A DNA stretch of 64,000 bases, taken from DASQUK01 sp963813485 (lineage in GTDB: Bacteria > Actinomycetota > Acidimicrobiia > Acidimicrobiales > VFJN01). The stretch spans positions 62,001 to 126,000 of the forward strand of contig CAWEZE010000004.1 of the NCBI GenBank assembly GCA_963813485.1. Reading direction: 5' to 3'. The notes beneath the pieces were generated by a model. That model saw nothing but the letters and a program-made list of their open reading frames with translations. It was not told where the DNA came from and made no database searches. Below are positions 24,421 to 33,290 of the stretch, one piece after another (within the stretch, counting starts at the first letter, position 1; each line of letters opens with the position of its first letter). The position numbers and the translations under genes are program-made.

Positions 24421-24614
24421 GCTCATGACCCTGCATCCTCGGGGGCTGCGCCCCCGCACCCCAACGTCGCCCGGCTCGCTGGCGCTCGCGCGGTCGACCG
24501 GTCACGAGCTTCGCTCATGACCCTGCATCCTCGGGGGCTGCGCCCCCGCACCCCAACGTCGCCCGGCTCGCTGGCGCTCGCGCGGTCGACCGGTCACGAG
24601 CTTCGCTCATGACC
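24421..24614. repeat. 92-bp direct tandem repeat, two copies plus a 10-bp third
   Basis: Units start at 24421, 24513 and 24605 (GCTCATGACC each time) and the two full copies appear identical. Each holds the palindrome GGGGGCTGCGCCCCC, relating it to the elements at 18691 and 30499. The final partial unit supplies the ATG of the MaoC gene (24609). A degenerate fragment precedes the array at 24397-24420. Confidence 0.95.
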
Positions 24615-25067
24615 ACCATCGTGCAGGGAATTGGCGGGTTGCGGGACCTCGTCGGCCAGCATCTCGGCTACAGCGACTACGTCGAGATCACGCAGGACCA
24701 GGTGAACCTCTTCGCCGACGCCACCGGCGACCACCAGTGGATCCATGTGGACGTCGAGCGAGCCAACCGCGAGAGCCCGTTCGGGGGCCCCATCGCCCAC
24801 GGCTACCTGACCCTGGCACTCGGGCCCCGCCTGGCACCGCAGGTGACGCGGGTCGAGGGCATCAAGATGGCCGTGAACTACGGCTGCGACAAAGTGCGAT
24901 TCCCGTCGCCGGTCCCGGTGGGGTCGAAGCTGCGGCTCGGCATCGAGCTGCTCGAGGTCAGCGAGGTTGCCGGCGGCGTGCAGGTGAAGGAGCGGTTCAC
25001 GTTCGAGGTCGAGGGCGCGGCCAAGCCGGCGTGCGTGGCCGAGAACCTGTTCCGCTACTACGAGTAG
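24609..25067 (+). CDS. MaoC-family (R)-enoyl-CoA hydratase/dehydratase
   Basis: 152 aa, single hot-dog domain. The hydratase-2 motif is present: VNLFADATGDHQWIHVDVER with catalytic Asp and His, followed by ESPFGGPIAHGYLTLALGPR. The C-terminus VKERFTFEVEGAAKPACVAE is typical. It probably hydrates enoyl-CoA in fatty-acid or polyhydroxyalkanoate metabolism. The first codons come from the 92-bp repeat end; no clear ribosome binding site other than the repeat sequence ACGAGCTTC is visible. Confidence 0.92.
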   Translation: MTTIVQGIGGLRDLVGQHLGYSDYVEITQDQVNLFADATGDHQWIHVDVERANRESPFGGPIAHGYLTLALGPRLAPQVTRVEGIKMAVNYGCDKVRFPSPVPVGSKLRLGIELLEVSEVAGGVQVKERFTFEVEGAAKPACVAENLFRYYE

Positions 25068-25078
25068 AGCCGAGCGTC

Positions 25079-25174
25079 CGAGGCAATAGGGTCCGGCGAC
25101 CCGCTCTCGAGGCACCGAGGGTCGCGGGCCGGTCCGCATTGCCTCGAGAGACCCCGGACGGTCCCTATTGCCTC
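25079..25174. repeat. Nested inverted repeats between convergent genes (copy 1)
   Basis: The unit CGAGGCAATAGGGTCCGG (25079-25096) is followed by a degenerate second forward unit (25108-25123), then two reverse units at about 25129-25148 and 25155-25174 ending in ATTGCCTCG. The order forward-forward-reverse-reverse matches the element at 31325-31421. It lies between the MaoC and M50 stops and may fold as a bidirectional terminator. Confidence 0.85.
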
Positions 25175-25192
25175 GACGTCGAGGGCCGACGT

Positions 25193-26617
25193 TCAGGCCG
25201 ACAGGCGCGACCGCACCGCCGCCCAGCCGGGCAGTGCCCGAACGCTCGCCAGGTCGGGCTCGCCGTCGAGCAGACCCGGGGCGTGGAACCCGGCGTCGAC
25301 CGCCGCCTCCACCCACTGCAGCGCCTCCTCGGGCCGACCCGCCCGGGCCCACGAACATGCGACCTCGAATGCCGTTTGCGGCCGGCTCTGTGGGCCCGCC
25401 GCGAACACCTGCTCGCCGACCTCGGCCGCCGCCTGGAAGCGCTCGGCGTAGTGCAGGTGGGTCTGCAGGCCGCTGGCCGCCTCGATACCGGACGGGCCCG
25501 ACGCCACCAGCCGCGCCGCCACCGGCACCGCCCGACCGCGGTCGGCCAGGAGCGTGGCGGGGACGAGATTGGGCGGGCCCCCGGGATCCCGGCTGTAGGC
25601 GGCCTCGAACAGATCGTCGGCCATCTCCAGCGGGCCGGTGAGCAAGGCGATGCTGGCCCGCAGGAAGGCATTCCCACCTCCTCCGGCCTGGCGCATGATC
25701 GCTGCCGCCCGGTCGCCCTCTCCGGCGCGCAGGGCATTCCACGCCCGTGTCTCGGCCTCCGCCGTCGAGGCCCGCGGCGTGAGGTCGGGCAGCGCACCGG
25801 CCCCCGGTTGCCTGACGACCTGGAGGTTGGGGCTCCCCCGCCGTCTCGTGCGGCGGCCGAAGCCGCGGCCTGCCCCCGATCGGGTGCCCCCTTCCGGCGC
25901 ATCGACATCGAACACGCCGGTGCGCTGGCCTGCGCGCAGCTCCTGGAAGTTCATGTAGGCGAAGAGCCCGAAGAACAGCAGGCCGAACAGGCCGATGAAC
26001 GACGCCCGGTAGGCGAGGAACCCGGCGACGATGGCGGCGCCGATCGAGAGCTTGCAGGCGTTCTCGAAGCCGACCAGCTCCTCGGCCACGTGGCCCCCGT
26101 CGAGCGGCCTGATCGGCAGCAGGTTGAACACCGCCCACCAGATGCTGACCCACTGCAGGTAGTAGAGGACCGGCGCCCAGCTGAAGAATCCCTGGTCGAA
26201 CGCGTAGTCGATGCGCTGCTGAAGACCCCAGTCGGTCTCGTAGAAGATGAACCGGGCGGGCAGCCCGAGCACCAGCAGCTGCGTCAACGCACCGGAGAGG
26301 CTCACCAGGATCGACTTGGGCTTGCTGAGCGCCCGCCGGCCGCCGCCGGTGGGCACCGTGAAGCCACCGAAGCCGTGCAACACGATCGCCGAGCGTTGCC
26401 CGAGCAACCGGTAGGTCACCGCGTGGCCCAGCTCATGGACGAGCACGGACACGAACACGATCACCGCGAACGCGAACACCACCCACAGGGGCTCGATGCG
26501 GATGCCGAACAGGAAGGCGACGACCACGAAGAACGGCTCGACCCGCACGGGGATGCCGAAGATCCGGAAATGCGCCCTTGCCACGAAGGCAGCGTAGGCG
26601 CGGCCGGTGCCGGCCAT
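25193..26617 (-). CDS. M50-family site-2-type metalloprotease with C-terminal TPR-like region
   Basis: 474 aa from ATG 26617. The frame opens at 26674, and a GTG at 26584 (VARAHFRIFGIPVRVEPFF) is also credible. Several membrane segments carry the zinc motif HELGH (VSVLVHELGHAVTYRLLGQR) and the third ligand in NLLPIRPLDGGHVAEELVGF. No PDZ domain. After residue about 250 there is a basic linker (GFGRRTRRRGSPNL), then a soluble helical repeat region (ALRAGEGDRAAAIMRQAGGG; EVACSWARAGRPEEALQWVE). It may cleave membrane-bound regulators; the target is unknown. Almost head-to-head with menG. Confidence 0.88.
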   Translation of the reverse strand: MAGTGRAYAAFVARAHFRIFGIPVRVEPFFVVVAFLFGIRIEPLWVVFAFAVIVFVSVLVHELGHAVTYRLLGQRSAIVLHGFGGFTVPTGGGRRALSKPKSILVSLSGALTQLLVLGLPARFIFYETDWGLQQRIDYAFDQGFFSWAPVLYYLQWVSIWWAVFNLLPIRPLDGGHVAEELVGFENACKLSIGAAIVAGFLAYRASFIGLFGLLFFGLFAYMNFQELRAGQRTGVFDVDAPEGGTRSGAGRGFGRRTRRRGSPNLQVVRQPGAGALPDLTPRASTAEAETRAWNALRAGEGDRAAAIMRQAGGGGNAFLRASIALLTGPLEMADDLFEAAYSRDPGGPPNLVPATLLADRGRAVPVAARLVASGPSGIEAASGLQTHLHYAERFQAAAEVGEQVFAAGPQSRPQTAFEVACSWARAGRPEEALQWVEAAVDAGFHAPGLLDGEPDLASVRALPGWAAVRSRLSA

Positions 26618-26683
26618 GTGATCGAGCGAGGGGCGTGCGGACGCCGCCGACCGTTTGCCGGGCGCCGTCGGCACCCTCGTACC

Positions 26684-27397
26684 ATGCGGCCGATGGTTGC
26701 CGCCCGGATGCCGGAGACGCTCCCCGAGGGCGACGACAAGGTCCGGGCGGTGCGGGACATGTTCGACGCCATCGCCCCCCGCTACGACCTGGTCAACCGC
26801 GTCATGACGTTCCGGATGGACGTCGGTTGGCGGCGGCGGGCCGTCGGGTCCTTGGCCCTGCGGCGGGGATCCACGGTGGTCGACCTTGCCTGCGGGACGG
26901 GCGACCTGTGCCGCGAGCTGACGTCAACCGGGCTGGTGCCGCTGGGGATCGACCTGTCGTTCGGCATGCTGGCCGCCGCACGGACCCGCGCCCCGCTGGT
27001 CCAGGGCGACGCCCTGCGCCTGCCCCTACGGGCCGGGTCGGTCGACGGAGTCACCTGTGGCTTCGCCCTGCGCAACCTGGTGGCGTTGCCCCCATTCTTC
27101 GCCGAGCTGGCGCGCGTGCTGCACCCCGGGGGGCGCATCGCCCTGCTCGAGGTGGCGACGCCGCCCAACCGCCTCCTGCGCTGGGGGCACCGGGCCTACT
27201 TCGGCAAGGTGGTTCCGGTCATCGGCGGCCTGCTGTCGGACGGCTCCGCCTATCGCTACCTACCCCGCTCGGTCGCCTATCTGCCTGCCCCGGACGACAT
27301 GCGCCGGATGGTCGCCGACGCGGGGTTCGTAGACGTCGACCGGCGCCTGCTCTCCGGGGGCATCGCCCAGCTCATCCTCGCCACGAGGGCGTCGTGA
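26684..27397 (+). CDS. menG: Demethylmenaquinone methyltransferase (UbiE/MenG)
   Basis: 237 aa from ATG 26684 (26693 and 26708 are alternatives). SAM-dependent C-methylation is the last step of menaquinone synthesis. Seen: VRDMFDAIAPRYDLVNRVMT, the SAM site VVDLACGTGDLCRELT, LGIDLSFGMLAAARTR, VTCGFALRNLVALPPFFAEL (post-motif with FALRN) and VLHPGGRIALLEVATPPNRL. The next gene, menF, starts in its stop codon (GTGA), so the two are coupled. Confidence 0.95.
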   Translation: MRPMVAARMPETLPEGDDKVRAVRDMFDAIAPRYDLVNRVMTFRMDVGWRRRAVGSLALRRGSTVVDLACGTGDLCRELTSTGLVPLGIDLSFGMLAAARTRAPLVQGDALRLPLRAGSVDGVTCGFALRNLVALPPFFAELARVLHPGGRIALLEVATPPNRLLRWGHRAYFGKVVPVIGGLLSDGSAYRYLPRSVAYLPAPDDMRRMVADAGFVDVDRRLLSGGIAQLILATRAS

Positions 27398-28620
27398 CGG
27401 CACTGCTGGCACGCACCCGCCGGGTGGACGCAGACGTCGACCTGCTGCGCTTCGCCGGGCGCGACGGGGTGCTGTTCGAGCGTGGGCGCTCCGGGCTGGC
27501 CGGCCGGGGCTGCGCAGCCCGCGTGCCGTGGCCAGGCGGCGATCCGACGGCGGCCGCGCGTTCGGTCGCCGAGACCCTGGTCGGCATCGAGGTCGACGAC
27601 GAGGTGAGGCTGCCCGGCTGCGGACCGGTGGCCTTCGGGACCTTGCCGTTCACGCCGGGGGCGCCCAGCGAGCTGATCGTCCCCGCCGTCGTCGCCGGCC
27701 GCGCCGACGACGGCACCCGGTGGATCACCACGATCGGCGACGCTGCGATCGACGCCGGCCGCCCAGACCTCGAATCCGAGCTCGAGCCGCTGGCAGCGGT
27801 GCAGCGGTTCACGGTCAGCGCGCAGCGCGACCCCGACGACTGGTGCGCACTGGTCGAGCGGGCCACGAAGGCCATCGCGGGCGGCACCTTGCACAAGGTC
27901 GTGCTGGCCCGCCAGATCGACATCGCCGCAGACCGGCCCATCGACCGGCTGGCGGTGCTCGAGCGACTGCGGTCGGCCTATCCGGGCTGCCACATCGTCT
28001 CGGTCGCAGGCTTGGTGGCCGCCAGCCCCGAGCTCCTGGTGTCGGTCGCCGGCGACATCGTCCGCTCCCATCCCATGGCCGGCACCGCCCCGCGCGGCGG
28101 CGACCCCACCACCGACCAGCGGCTGGCGGCATCGCTGCTCGCCTCGACCAAGGACCGCCAGGAGCACCAGATCACCATCGACATGGTCCACGACACGCTG
28201 CTGCCGTGGTGCTCGTACCTCGACTACGAGGCCGAGCCCTCCGTGGTGGCGGTGGCCAATGTCCAGCACCTGGCGACGCTGGTGGAGGGACGCCTGTCGC
28301 GGCCGGCGCCCTCGGTGCTGGAGCTGGTGGCGGCCCTGCATCCCACGCCCGCGGTGGCCGGCTGGCCTCGCGACGAGGCCGTGGACTGGATCGCCGAGAA
28401 CGAGGGCTTCGACCGCCGGCGCTACGCCGGCACCGCCGGGTGGGTCGATTCTGCCGGCAACGGCACCTGGGCCGTGTCCATCCGCTGCGCCGAGATCGAC
28501 GGGCTCACGGCCCGGGTCTGGGCCGGCAACGGCATCGTCGCCGACAGCGATCCGTCCACGGAGCTCGCCGAGACCCGGTCCAAGCTTCAGGCGCTGCTGT
28601 CGGCGATCGTCCGGCCGTAG
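27394..28620 (+). CDS. menF: Isochorismate synthase (menaquinone type)
   Basis: 408 aa, GTG 27394 overlapping the menG stop. Converts chorismate to isochorismate. Chorismate-enzyme motifs: GGTLHKVVLARQIDIAADRP (general base Lys), LVSVAGDIVRSHPMAGTAPR, SLLASTKDRQEHQITIDMVH, LHPTPAVAGWPRDEAVDWIA and YAGTAGWVDSAGNGTWAVSI followed by RVWAGNGIVADSDPSTELAE (metal-binding Glu). It is isochorismate-type rather than salicylate or anthranilate type, by its menaquinone neighbours. Confidence 0.93.
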   Translation: MTALLARTRRVDADVDLLRFAGRDGVLFERGRSGLAGRGCAARVPWPGGDPTAAARSVAETLVGIEVDDEVRLPGCGPVAFGTLPFTPGAPSELIVPAVVAGRADDGTRWITTIGDAAIDAGRPDLESELEPLAAVQRFTVSAQRDPDDWCALVERATKAIAGGTLHKVVLARQIDIAADRPIDRLAVLERLRSAYPGCHIVSVAGLVAASPELLVSVAGDIVRSHPMAGTAPRGGDPTTDQRLAASLLASTKDRQEHQITIDMVHDTLLPWCSYLDYEAEPSVVAVANVQHLATLVEGRLSRPAPSVLELVAALHPTPAVAGWPRDEAVDWIAENEGFDRRRYAGTAGWVDSAGNGTWAVSIRCAEIDGLTARVWAGNGIVADSDPSTELAETRSKLQALLSAIVRP

Positions 28621-28683
28621 CTGCGGCGCTCCGGCGGTGCCGCGGGCACGACGGTTACCAGCGTTGTCCTGCGAGCCCACCGA

Positions 28684-30428
28684 CTAGTAAAGGGCCGCGT
28701 CGACCGCGGCCGCCACGGCGTCGTCGATGCGGCCGTGGACCCCGATGTTCGCGGCCCGGTCGGTCCGTGCCACCAGGACGTGGACGCCACCTTTGGCGGT
28801 TGCCTCGCGCACGGCCGCGCCAGCCTCGTCGTCCCGGCCAAGGGCATGGGCGTCGACGCCGAAGGCCGCCGCCACCGCCACCAGGTCGAGGCCGTGGGGG
28901 GTCCCGAACAGGGTCTCGAACCGCTCGGTGGGCAAGGCCCGGGCCTGCGGGAGGAACGAGAAGATGCCGCCACCGTCGTTGTCGACGACGACGCACACCA
29001 GGTCGATCCCCCGCCCGGCGGCACCGAGCAACCCGTTGCTGTCGTGCAGGAAGGCGATGTCGCCGATCAGCAGGGCGGTCGGCGCTGCCGACCCGATCGC
29101 GAGGCCGACGGCCGTGGACACCGTGCCGTCGATGCCGTTGGCGCCCCTGTTGGCCAGCACCGTCACACCGTGGCGGGGGGCGGCGTAGCGCTCGACGTCA
29201 CGGATCGGCATGGACGACGCCACCACCAACCGAGCGCCGTCGGGCAGGGCCGCGACCACGTCCCGGGCGAGCGCGGGCTCGTTGGGGGTCGACTCCTGGG
29301 CCAGTGCCGATGCCACCGCAGTGGCGGCGGCATCCGAGGCCGCCCGCCACCGGTCCAGCCAGGCACCCGGGGCGGGGTTGGTGACCCCCGAGCGCAGCGC
29401 CGCCAGCACGCCCGCGGGCGGCCCGTCGATCACGGTCACCGCCGTCGCCGCCGGGTCGGACCACCCGGGTGCGCCCACCACGACCTCGTCGGCCCCCGAC
29501 GCCGCCAGCCATTCGTTGACGACCCGCGACGCTCCGGGCGCACCGACGCGCAGGATCGCCTCGGGTCGCAGCCCGTCCGCCGCGCGGCGCGAGCGGAGGA
29601 TGCCGTCGAGGTGCACGATGCCGGTGGCGGCCGGGATCCAGGCCGGAGAGCGCGGCTCGGCCAGCACCGGCCACCCGAGGGCGTCCGCCAGCCCGTGGAG
29701 CGCGGGCCCGTCGAACGGCGCGGCCCCGGCCACGATCACGCCACGCCGGCCTGCGAGCTCGCGCAGCCCGTCGGGCACGTCGACGCCCGTCGCCGGCGCG
29801 GTCGCCGTCGCCCCCGCCAACACCGTCGCCACCCAGGGCCGGTCGCCGCGTCCCGGCGGCAACGGTCCGGCGCTGCCGACGAGAGGCTCCCGGAACGGCA
29901 GGTTCAGGTGGACGGGACCGGGCCGGGCGCCGAGGGTCGCGGCGTATGCCCGCCCGGCGAAGGCGCGCCGAGCGCGACGCCGACCCGAGGTCGGGCACCC
30001 CGGGATCGCCGAACCAGCGAGCGGCCCGGCCGAACAGATGCACCTGGTCGATGGCCTGGGGCGCACCCACATCGCGTAGCTCCGGGGGCCGATCCGCAGT
30101 GCAGGCCAGGAGCGGCACACCGGCGAGGTCGGCCTCCACCACGGCGGCGTGCAACTCGGCGGCGGCGGTGCCGCTGGTGGTGAGGACGACCGCCGGTCGG
30201 CCGCTGGCGAGTCCCAGCCCGAGGGCCAGGAACCCTCCCGAGCGCTCGTCGTGGTGGACCTGGAGATCGATCTCCGGCCGCTCGGCCAGCGCCAGCGCCA
30301 GGGGCGTCGAGCGCGAGCCCGGGCACACGACGGCGTGCCGCATCGCCGCATCGCAGCCACTCGTCGACCAGCGTGGCGGCGAACGATGCCTGCACGGCGG
30401 CGGGGGTGGGGGTCTCGTCGGCGGTCAT
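28684..30428 (-). pseudogene. menD: SEPHCHC synthase MenD, two frameshifts
   Basis: TPP-dependent enzyme joining isochorismate and 2-oxoglutarate. Start ATG 30428 (MTADETPTPAAVQASFAATL VDEWLRCG). The frame breaks near 30343: the conserved VVCPGSRSTPLALALAERPE, VVLTTSGTAAAELHAAVVEA and DRPPELRDVGAPQAIDQVHL lie one frame over. It breaks again near 29965-29985, where RRAFAGRAYAATLGARPGPV continues in the first frame. The TPP domain is intact: LLIGDIAFLHDSNGLLGAAG and VVVDNDGGGIFSFLPQARAL. The rest reads well for about 580 aa. With the other men genes intact, indel errors are a realistic alternative to true loss. Confidence 0.88.
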
Positions 30429-30542
30429 GGGATTGGTCGATCGCTGCAGTGCAAGTCAAGCGAGCGCCGCTGGGTGACGACGCGAGCGCCAGGTCGCCCG
30501 GCGGCGATGGGCGTGGGGCGCAGCCCCACCGGGAACGCTGAG
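30429..30542. repeat. Divergent menD-menH spacer with a REP-like element
   Basis: The 114-bp gap between menD and menH holds GGCGATGGGCGTGGGGCGCA at about 30502-30521 and CAGCCCCACC after it. This is the reverse complement of the 18691 element over about 33 bp. A promoter for either gene would have to share this space; no clear -35/-10 pair is visible. Confidence 0.6.
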
Positions 30543-31319
30543 GTGCAAGCATTCCCCGCCGTGCCGCTCCATGGCGAACGCGACGGCTCCGGCCCGCGGC
30601 TGGTGCTGCTGCACGGGTTCGGCCAGACCTGCCGATGCTGGGGACCGGTGGCGCCGACCCTCGCCGCACACCACGAGGTCGTGCGCATAGACCTGCCGGG
30701 TCACGGTGGCTCGGGTGCCGTCGCCGCCGACCTCCCGGCCACGGGGCGGCTGGTGGCCCAGGCCGCCGGGCCGGCGGTCTACATCGGCTACTCGATGGGC
30801 GCCCGCATGGCCCTGCACGTCGCCACCGAGGCCCCCGGGTCGGTGCGTGGGCTCGCCCTCGTGGGCGGGACGCCGGGCATCGAGGACGAGGACGAGCGCG
30901 CCGAGCGCCGGGCACGCGACCGGGCCCTCGCGGCGCGCATCCGGGCCGAGGGCGTGGATTGGTTCGTCGACTGGTGGCTCGCCCAGCCGATGTTCGCCGG
31001 GCTGTCCGCCACCACCCGATTCGACGACGAACGACGACGCAACACCGCCGAGGGGCTGGCCCGCAGCCTGGAGCTCGCCGGCACCGGCAGCCAGCACCCG
31101 CTGTGGTCGGCGCTGCCGGCGATCGACGTCCCGGTGCTGGTCATGGCGGGCGAGGACGACGAGCGCTACGCCGCGATCGCCCGGCGAACCGCGGCGGCGA
31201 TCGGCGCCAACGCCCGCGTCGAGCTGGTCCCCGGGGCCGGGCACAGCGCCCACCTGGAACAGCCGGCCCGGTTCCTCGAATCGGTCGGGCCGTGGCTGGC
31301 AGAGGTGGTGGGCACGTGA
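30543..31319 (+). CDS. menH: SHCHC synthase-like alpha/beta hydrolase
   Basis: 258 aa from GTG 30543 (GTG 30561 is an alternative). Eliminates pyruvate from SEPHCHC in menaquinone synthesis. Alpha/beta-hydrolase features: oxyanion motif LVLLHGFGQTCRCWGP, nucleophile Ser in YIGYSMGARMALHVATEAPG, Asp in VLVMAGEDDERYAAIARRTA, His in VPGAGHSAHLEQPARFLESV. The MenH call rests on its place between menD and menA plus this family pattern. Confidence 0.85.
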   Translation: MQAFPAVPLHGERDGSGPRLVLLHGFGQTCRCWGPVAPTLAAHHEVVRIDLPGHGGSGAVAADLPATGRLVAQAAGPAVYIGYSMGARMALHVATEAPGSVRGLALVGGTPGIEDEDERAERRARDRALAARIRAEGVDWFVDWWLAQPMFAGLSATTRFDDERRRNTAEGLARSLELAGTGSQHPLWSALPAIDVPVLVMAGEDDERYAAIARRTAAAIGANARVELVPGAGHSAHLEQPARFLESVGPWLAEVVGT

Positions 31320-31324
31320 CCACC

Positions 31325-31421
31325 CGAGGCAATGCGGTCCGGCGGCGACAGGACGAGGCAATGCGGTCCGGGGGCCGGTCCCGATTGCCTCGACAACTCC
31401 GGGGCGGACCCAATTGCCTCG
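31325..31421. repeat. Nested inverted repeats between convergent genes (copy 2)
   Basis: Two forward units CGAGGCAATGCGGTCCGG (31325-31342 and 31354-31371) are followed by two reverse units ending ATTGCCTCG (31375-31392 and about 31399-31421). This is the same forward-forward-reverse-reverse layout as 25079-25174. It lies between the menH and menA stops. Confidence 0.9.
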
Positions 31422-31434
31422 GGTTCCGGACCCG

Positions 31435-32337
31435 TCAGGCGGTCAGCCAGAGGCCGAGCGCCAGCAGGGCGCCGAAGGCGAGTTGTACCCGTCCCGTCTC
31501 GCCCAGCACCGGAACGAGCTGGCCGCCACGGGCGCCGCCCAGCACGGCGATCACCGGCCGCCGGCCCAGCGGGACGGCCGCCAGGGCCAGCGCCGCCCCG
31601 GCCCGCCCCCCCACGGCCGCCACCACCGGCACCATGATCACCGCGCCCACCAGCAGTCCGACGTAAAACCAGCGGGTGCGCCGGTCGCCCAGGCGCACCG
31701 CCAGCGTCCGCTTGCCCGAGGCGGTGTCGCCGGGGATGTCACGCAGGTTGTTCACGACCAGGAGCGCCGTCGCCAGCAGGCCGACCGGCACGCTCGCTGC
31801 GAGGGCCAGCCCCGACAGGCTCTCCTCCTGCACGTAGGCGGAGCCGGTCGTGGCCACGATCCCGAAGAACACGAACACGAACAGCTCGCCGAGCCCCAGG
31901 TAGCCGTACGGCCGGGGTCCGCCGGTGTAGAACCAGCCGGCGGCGATCGCCAGCGCCCCGACCACCAACAGCTCCCAGCCGACCGCGATCGCCAGGGCGA
32001 GCCCCGCCACACCGGCGACCAGGAACGACACCAGCGCCGCCCGCTTCACGGCCCCGGGCGTCCTCAGCCCCGAGCCCACCAGCCGCACGGGGCCGACCCG
32101 GCGGTCCCCGCGGTCGGTGCCCCGCACCCCGTCGCTGTAGTCGTTGGCGTAGTTGGTCCCCACCTGGAGGGCCAGCGCCACCACGCCTGCCGCCACCGCC
32201 CGCCACGCCACGACGTCGGTCCGCCCGGCGGCACAGGCGGTCCCCACCAGCACCGGCACCACCGCTGCCGGCAGGGTCCGGGGCCGGGCACCGGCCAGCC
32301 AGACCCGCCATCCGACGGGAGCGGCGACGCTCGCCAT
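31435..32337 (-). CDS. menA: 1,4-dihydroxy-2-naphthoate polyprenyltransferase
   Basis: 300 aa from ATG 32337, overlapping the permease stop by one base (TGATG). The longer open frame to 32406 lies inside the permease gene. Membrane prenyltransferase that attaches the side chain to DHNA. The first Asp-rich motif is NYANDYSDGVRGTDRGDRRV; the second region is VVNNLRDIPGDTASGKRTLA (NxxxDxxxD). Eight or nine hydrophobic segments. It completes the menaquinone set. Confidence 0.94.
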   Translation of the reverse strand: MASVAAPVGWRVWLAGARPRTLPAAVVPVLVGTACAAGRTDVVAWRAVAAGVVALALQVGTNYANDYSDGVRGTDRGDRRVGPVRLVGSGLRTPGAVKRAALVSFLVAGVAGLALAIAVGWELLVVGALAIAAGWFYTGGPRPYGYLGLGELFVFVFFGIVATTGSAYVQEESLSGLALAASVPVGLLATALLVVNNLRDIPGDTASGKRTLAVRLGDRRTRWFYVGLLVGAVIMVPVVAAVGGRAGAALALAAVPLGRRPVIAVLGGARGGQLVPVLGETGRVQLAFGALLALGLWLTA

Positions 32338-33290
32338 CAGGTGAGCACCCGCCGGCGGAACCCCTGGATGCCCACCCGCAGGAGCACGGCAGTGAAGGCG
32401 AGGCACGCGGCGTAGACGACAACCCCGTTCATGTGCGGGATCGTGTCACCGGTCAGCCCCATCCGCACACCCTCGGACAGGTAGACGAGCGGGTTCACGA
32501 GCACCCCCCAGCGCAGCCACGGGAGCGGCTCGAGGCTCGTCCACGGGTAGTAGACCGCCCCCAGGAAGGTCATGGGCAGCACGAGCAGGCTGAACACGAG
32601 CGGCACCTGACGTGGCTCCACGCGGGTGCCGACGGTGAGCCCGAGCGAGGCGCCCAGCACGGCGGCGAGCGGCAGGAACGTCAGCGTCACGGGCCAGTTC
32701 ACGTCGAGGTGCACGTCGGTGGCCGGGATGACGTAGGCCAGGGGCAGGACCACCAGCGCGGCCAGCAGTCCCTGGATCGCACCGGAGGTCACCTTCTCGA
32801 GCGCCACGCCCTCGACCGGGATCGGCGCCAGGACCCGGTCCTCGATCTCGCGGGTGAAGCCGAAGTCCTGCACCATGGGCAGGGCCACCGCCTGGATCCC
32901 CTGGAAGATCATGACGCTGGCGACCACCCCGCCCACGAGCAGCGTGCTGAACGCACTCTCCGCCGAGGCCCCGCCGGCGCTGCCAATGCCCTGGCCGATC
33001 TTCGGGAACACGTAGGTGAACACGAACATGAGCAGCAACGGCTGCATCACGGTGCGGGCGATGAACGCGGGCAGGTCCTTGCTGAGCACGACGAGGTCGC
33101 GCCGGAGCAGGGCGGCGAACGCGCGCCAGCTCATCGGCGTCCACGTGCGCAGGAACCCCGGGTGCCGCGTGGATGGCGCGAGTGGTGCGGTCGTATCAAT
33201 GCTTGAGGGTCGATTCCGCCCGTCCTCCAGGTGGTTGCTCAAAGCCGGCGTGCCCGACGCACGTGGTCCGCGGAATCCACCCTCACTCAT
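32337..33290 (-). CDS. ABC-2 type transporter permease
   Basis: 317 aa if it starts at ATG 33290, which overlaps the ATPase stop (ATGA); 265 aa from ATG 33134 (MSWRAFAALLRRDLVVLSKD), the family-typical beginning. The first 50 residues are encoded by a dispersed repeat (33203-33289). Six membrane segments follow, with the usual cytoplasmic loop FGFTREIEDRVLAPIPVEGV between them. It exports a lipid, polyketide or drug as a dimer with the upstream ATPase. The location between menA and menE suggests no specific link to menaquinone. Confidence 0.85.
   Translation of the reverse strand: MSEGGFRGPRASGTPALSNHLEDGRNRPSSIDTTAPLAPSTRHPGFLRTWTPMSWRAFAALLRRDLVVLSKDLPAFIARTVMQPLLLMFVFTYVFPKIGQGIGSAGGASAESAFSTLLVGGVVASVMIFQGIQAVALPMVQDFGFTREIEDRVLAPIPVEGVALEKVTSGAIQGLLAALVVLPLAYVIPATDVHLDVNWPVTLTFLPLAAVLGASLGLTVGTRVEPRQVPLVFSLLVLPMTFLGAVYYPWTSLEPLPWLRWGVLVNPLVYLSEGVRMGLTGDTIPHMNGVVVYAACLAFTAVLLRVGIQGFRRRVLT
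33203..33289. repeat. Inverted repeat at the 5' end of the permease gene
   Basis: TTGAGGGTCGATTCCGC (33203-33219) and GCGGAATCCACCCTCACTCA (33270-33289) are inverted copies of one unit. A further copy, GCGGAATCGACCCTCGCTCA, is at 50321-50340 at the lspA stop. The repeat is read in frame as the first residues (MSEGGFRGPRASG) if the 33290 start is used. Confidence 0.75.

Noticed and set aside
28684..30428. Programmed ribosomal frameshifting in menD
   Set aside because: Two shifts in opposite directions with no slippery heptamer or stimulating hairpin seen.
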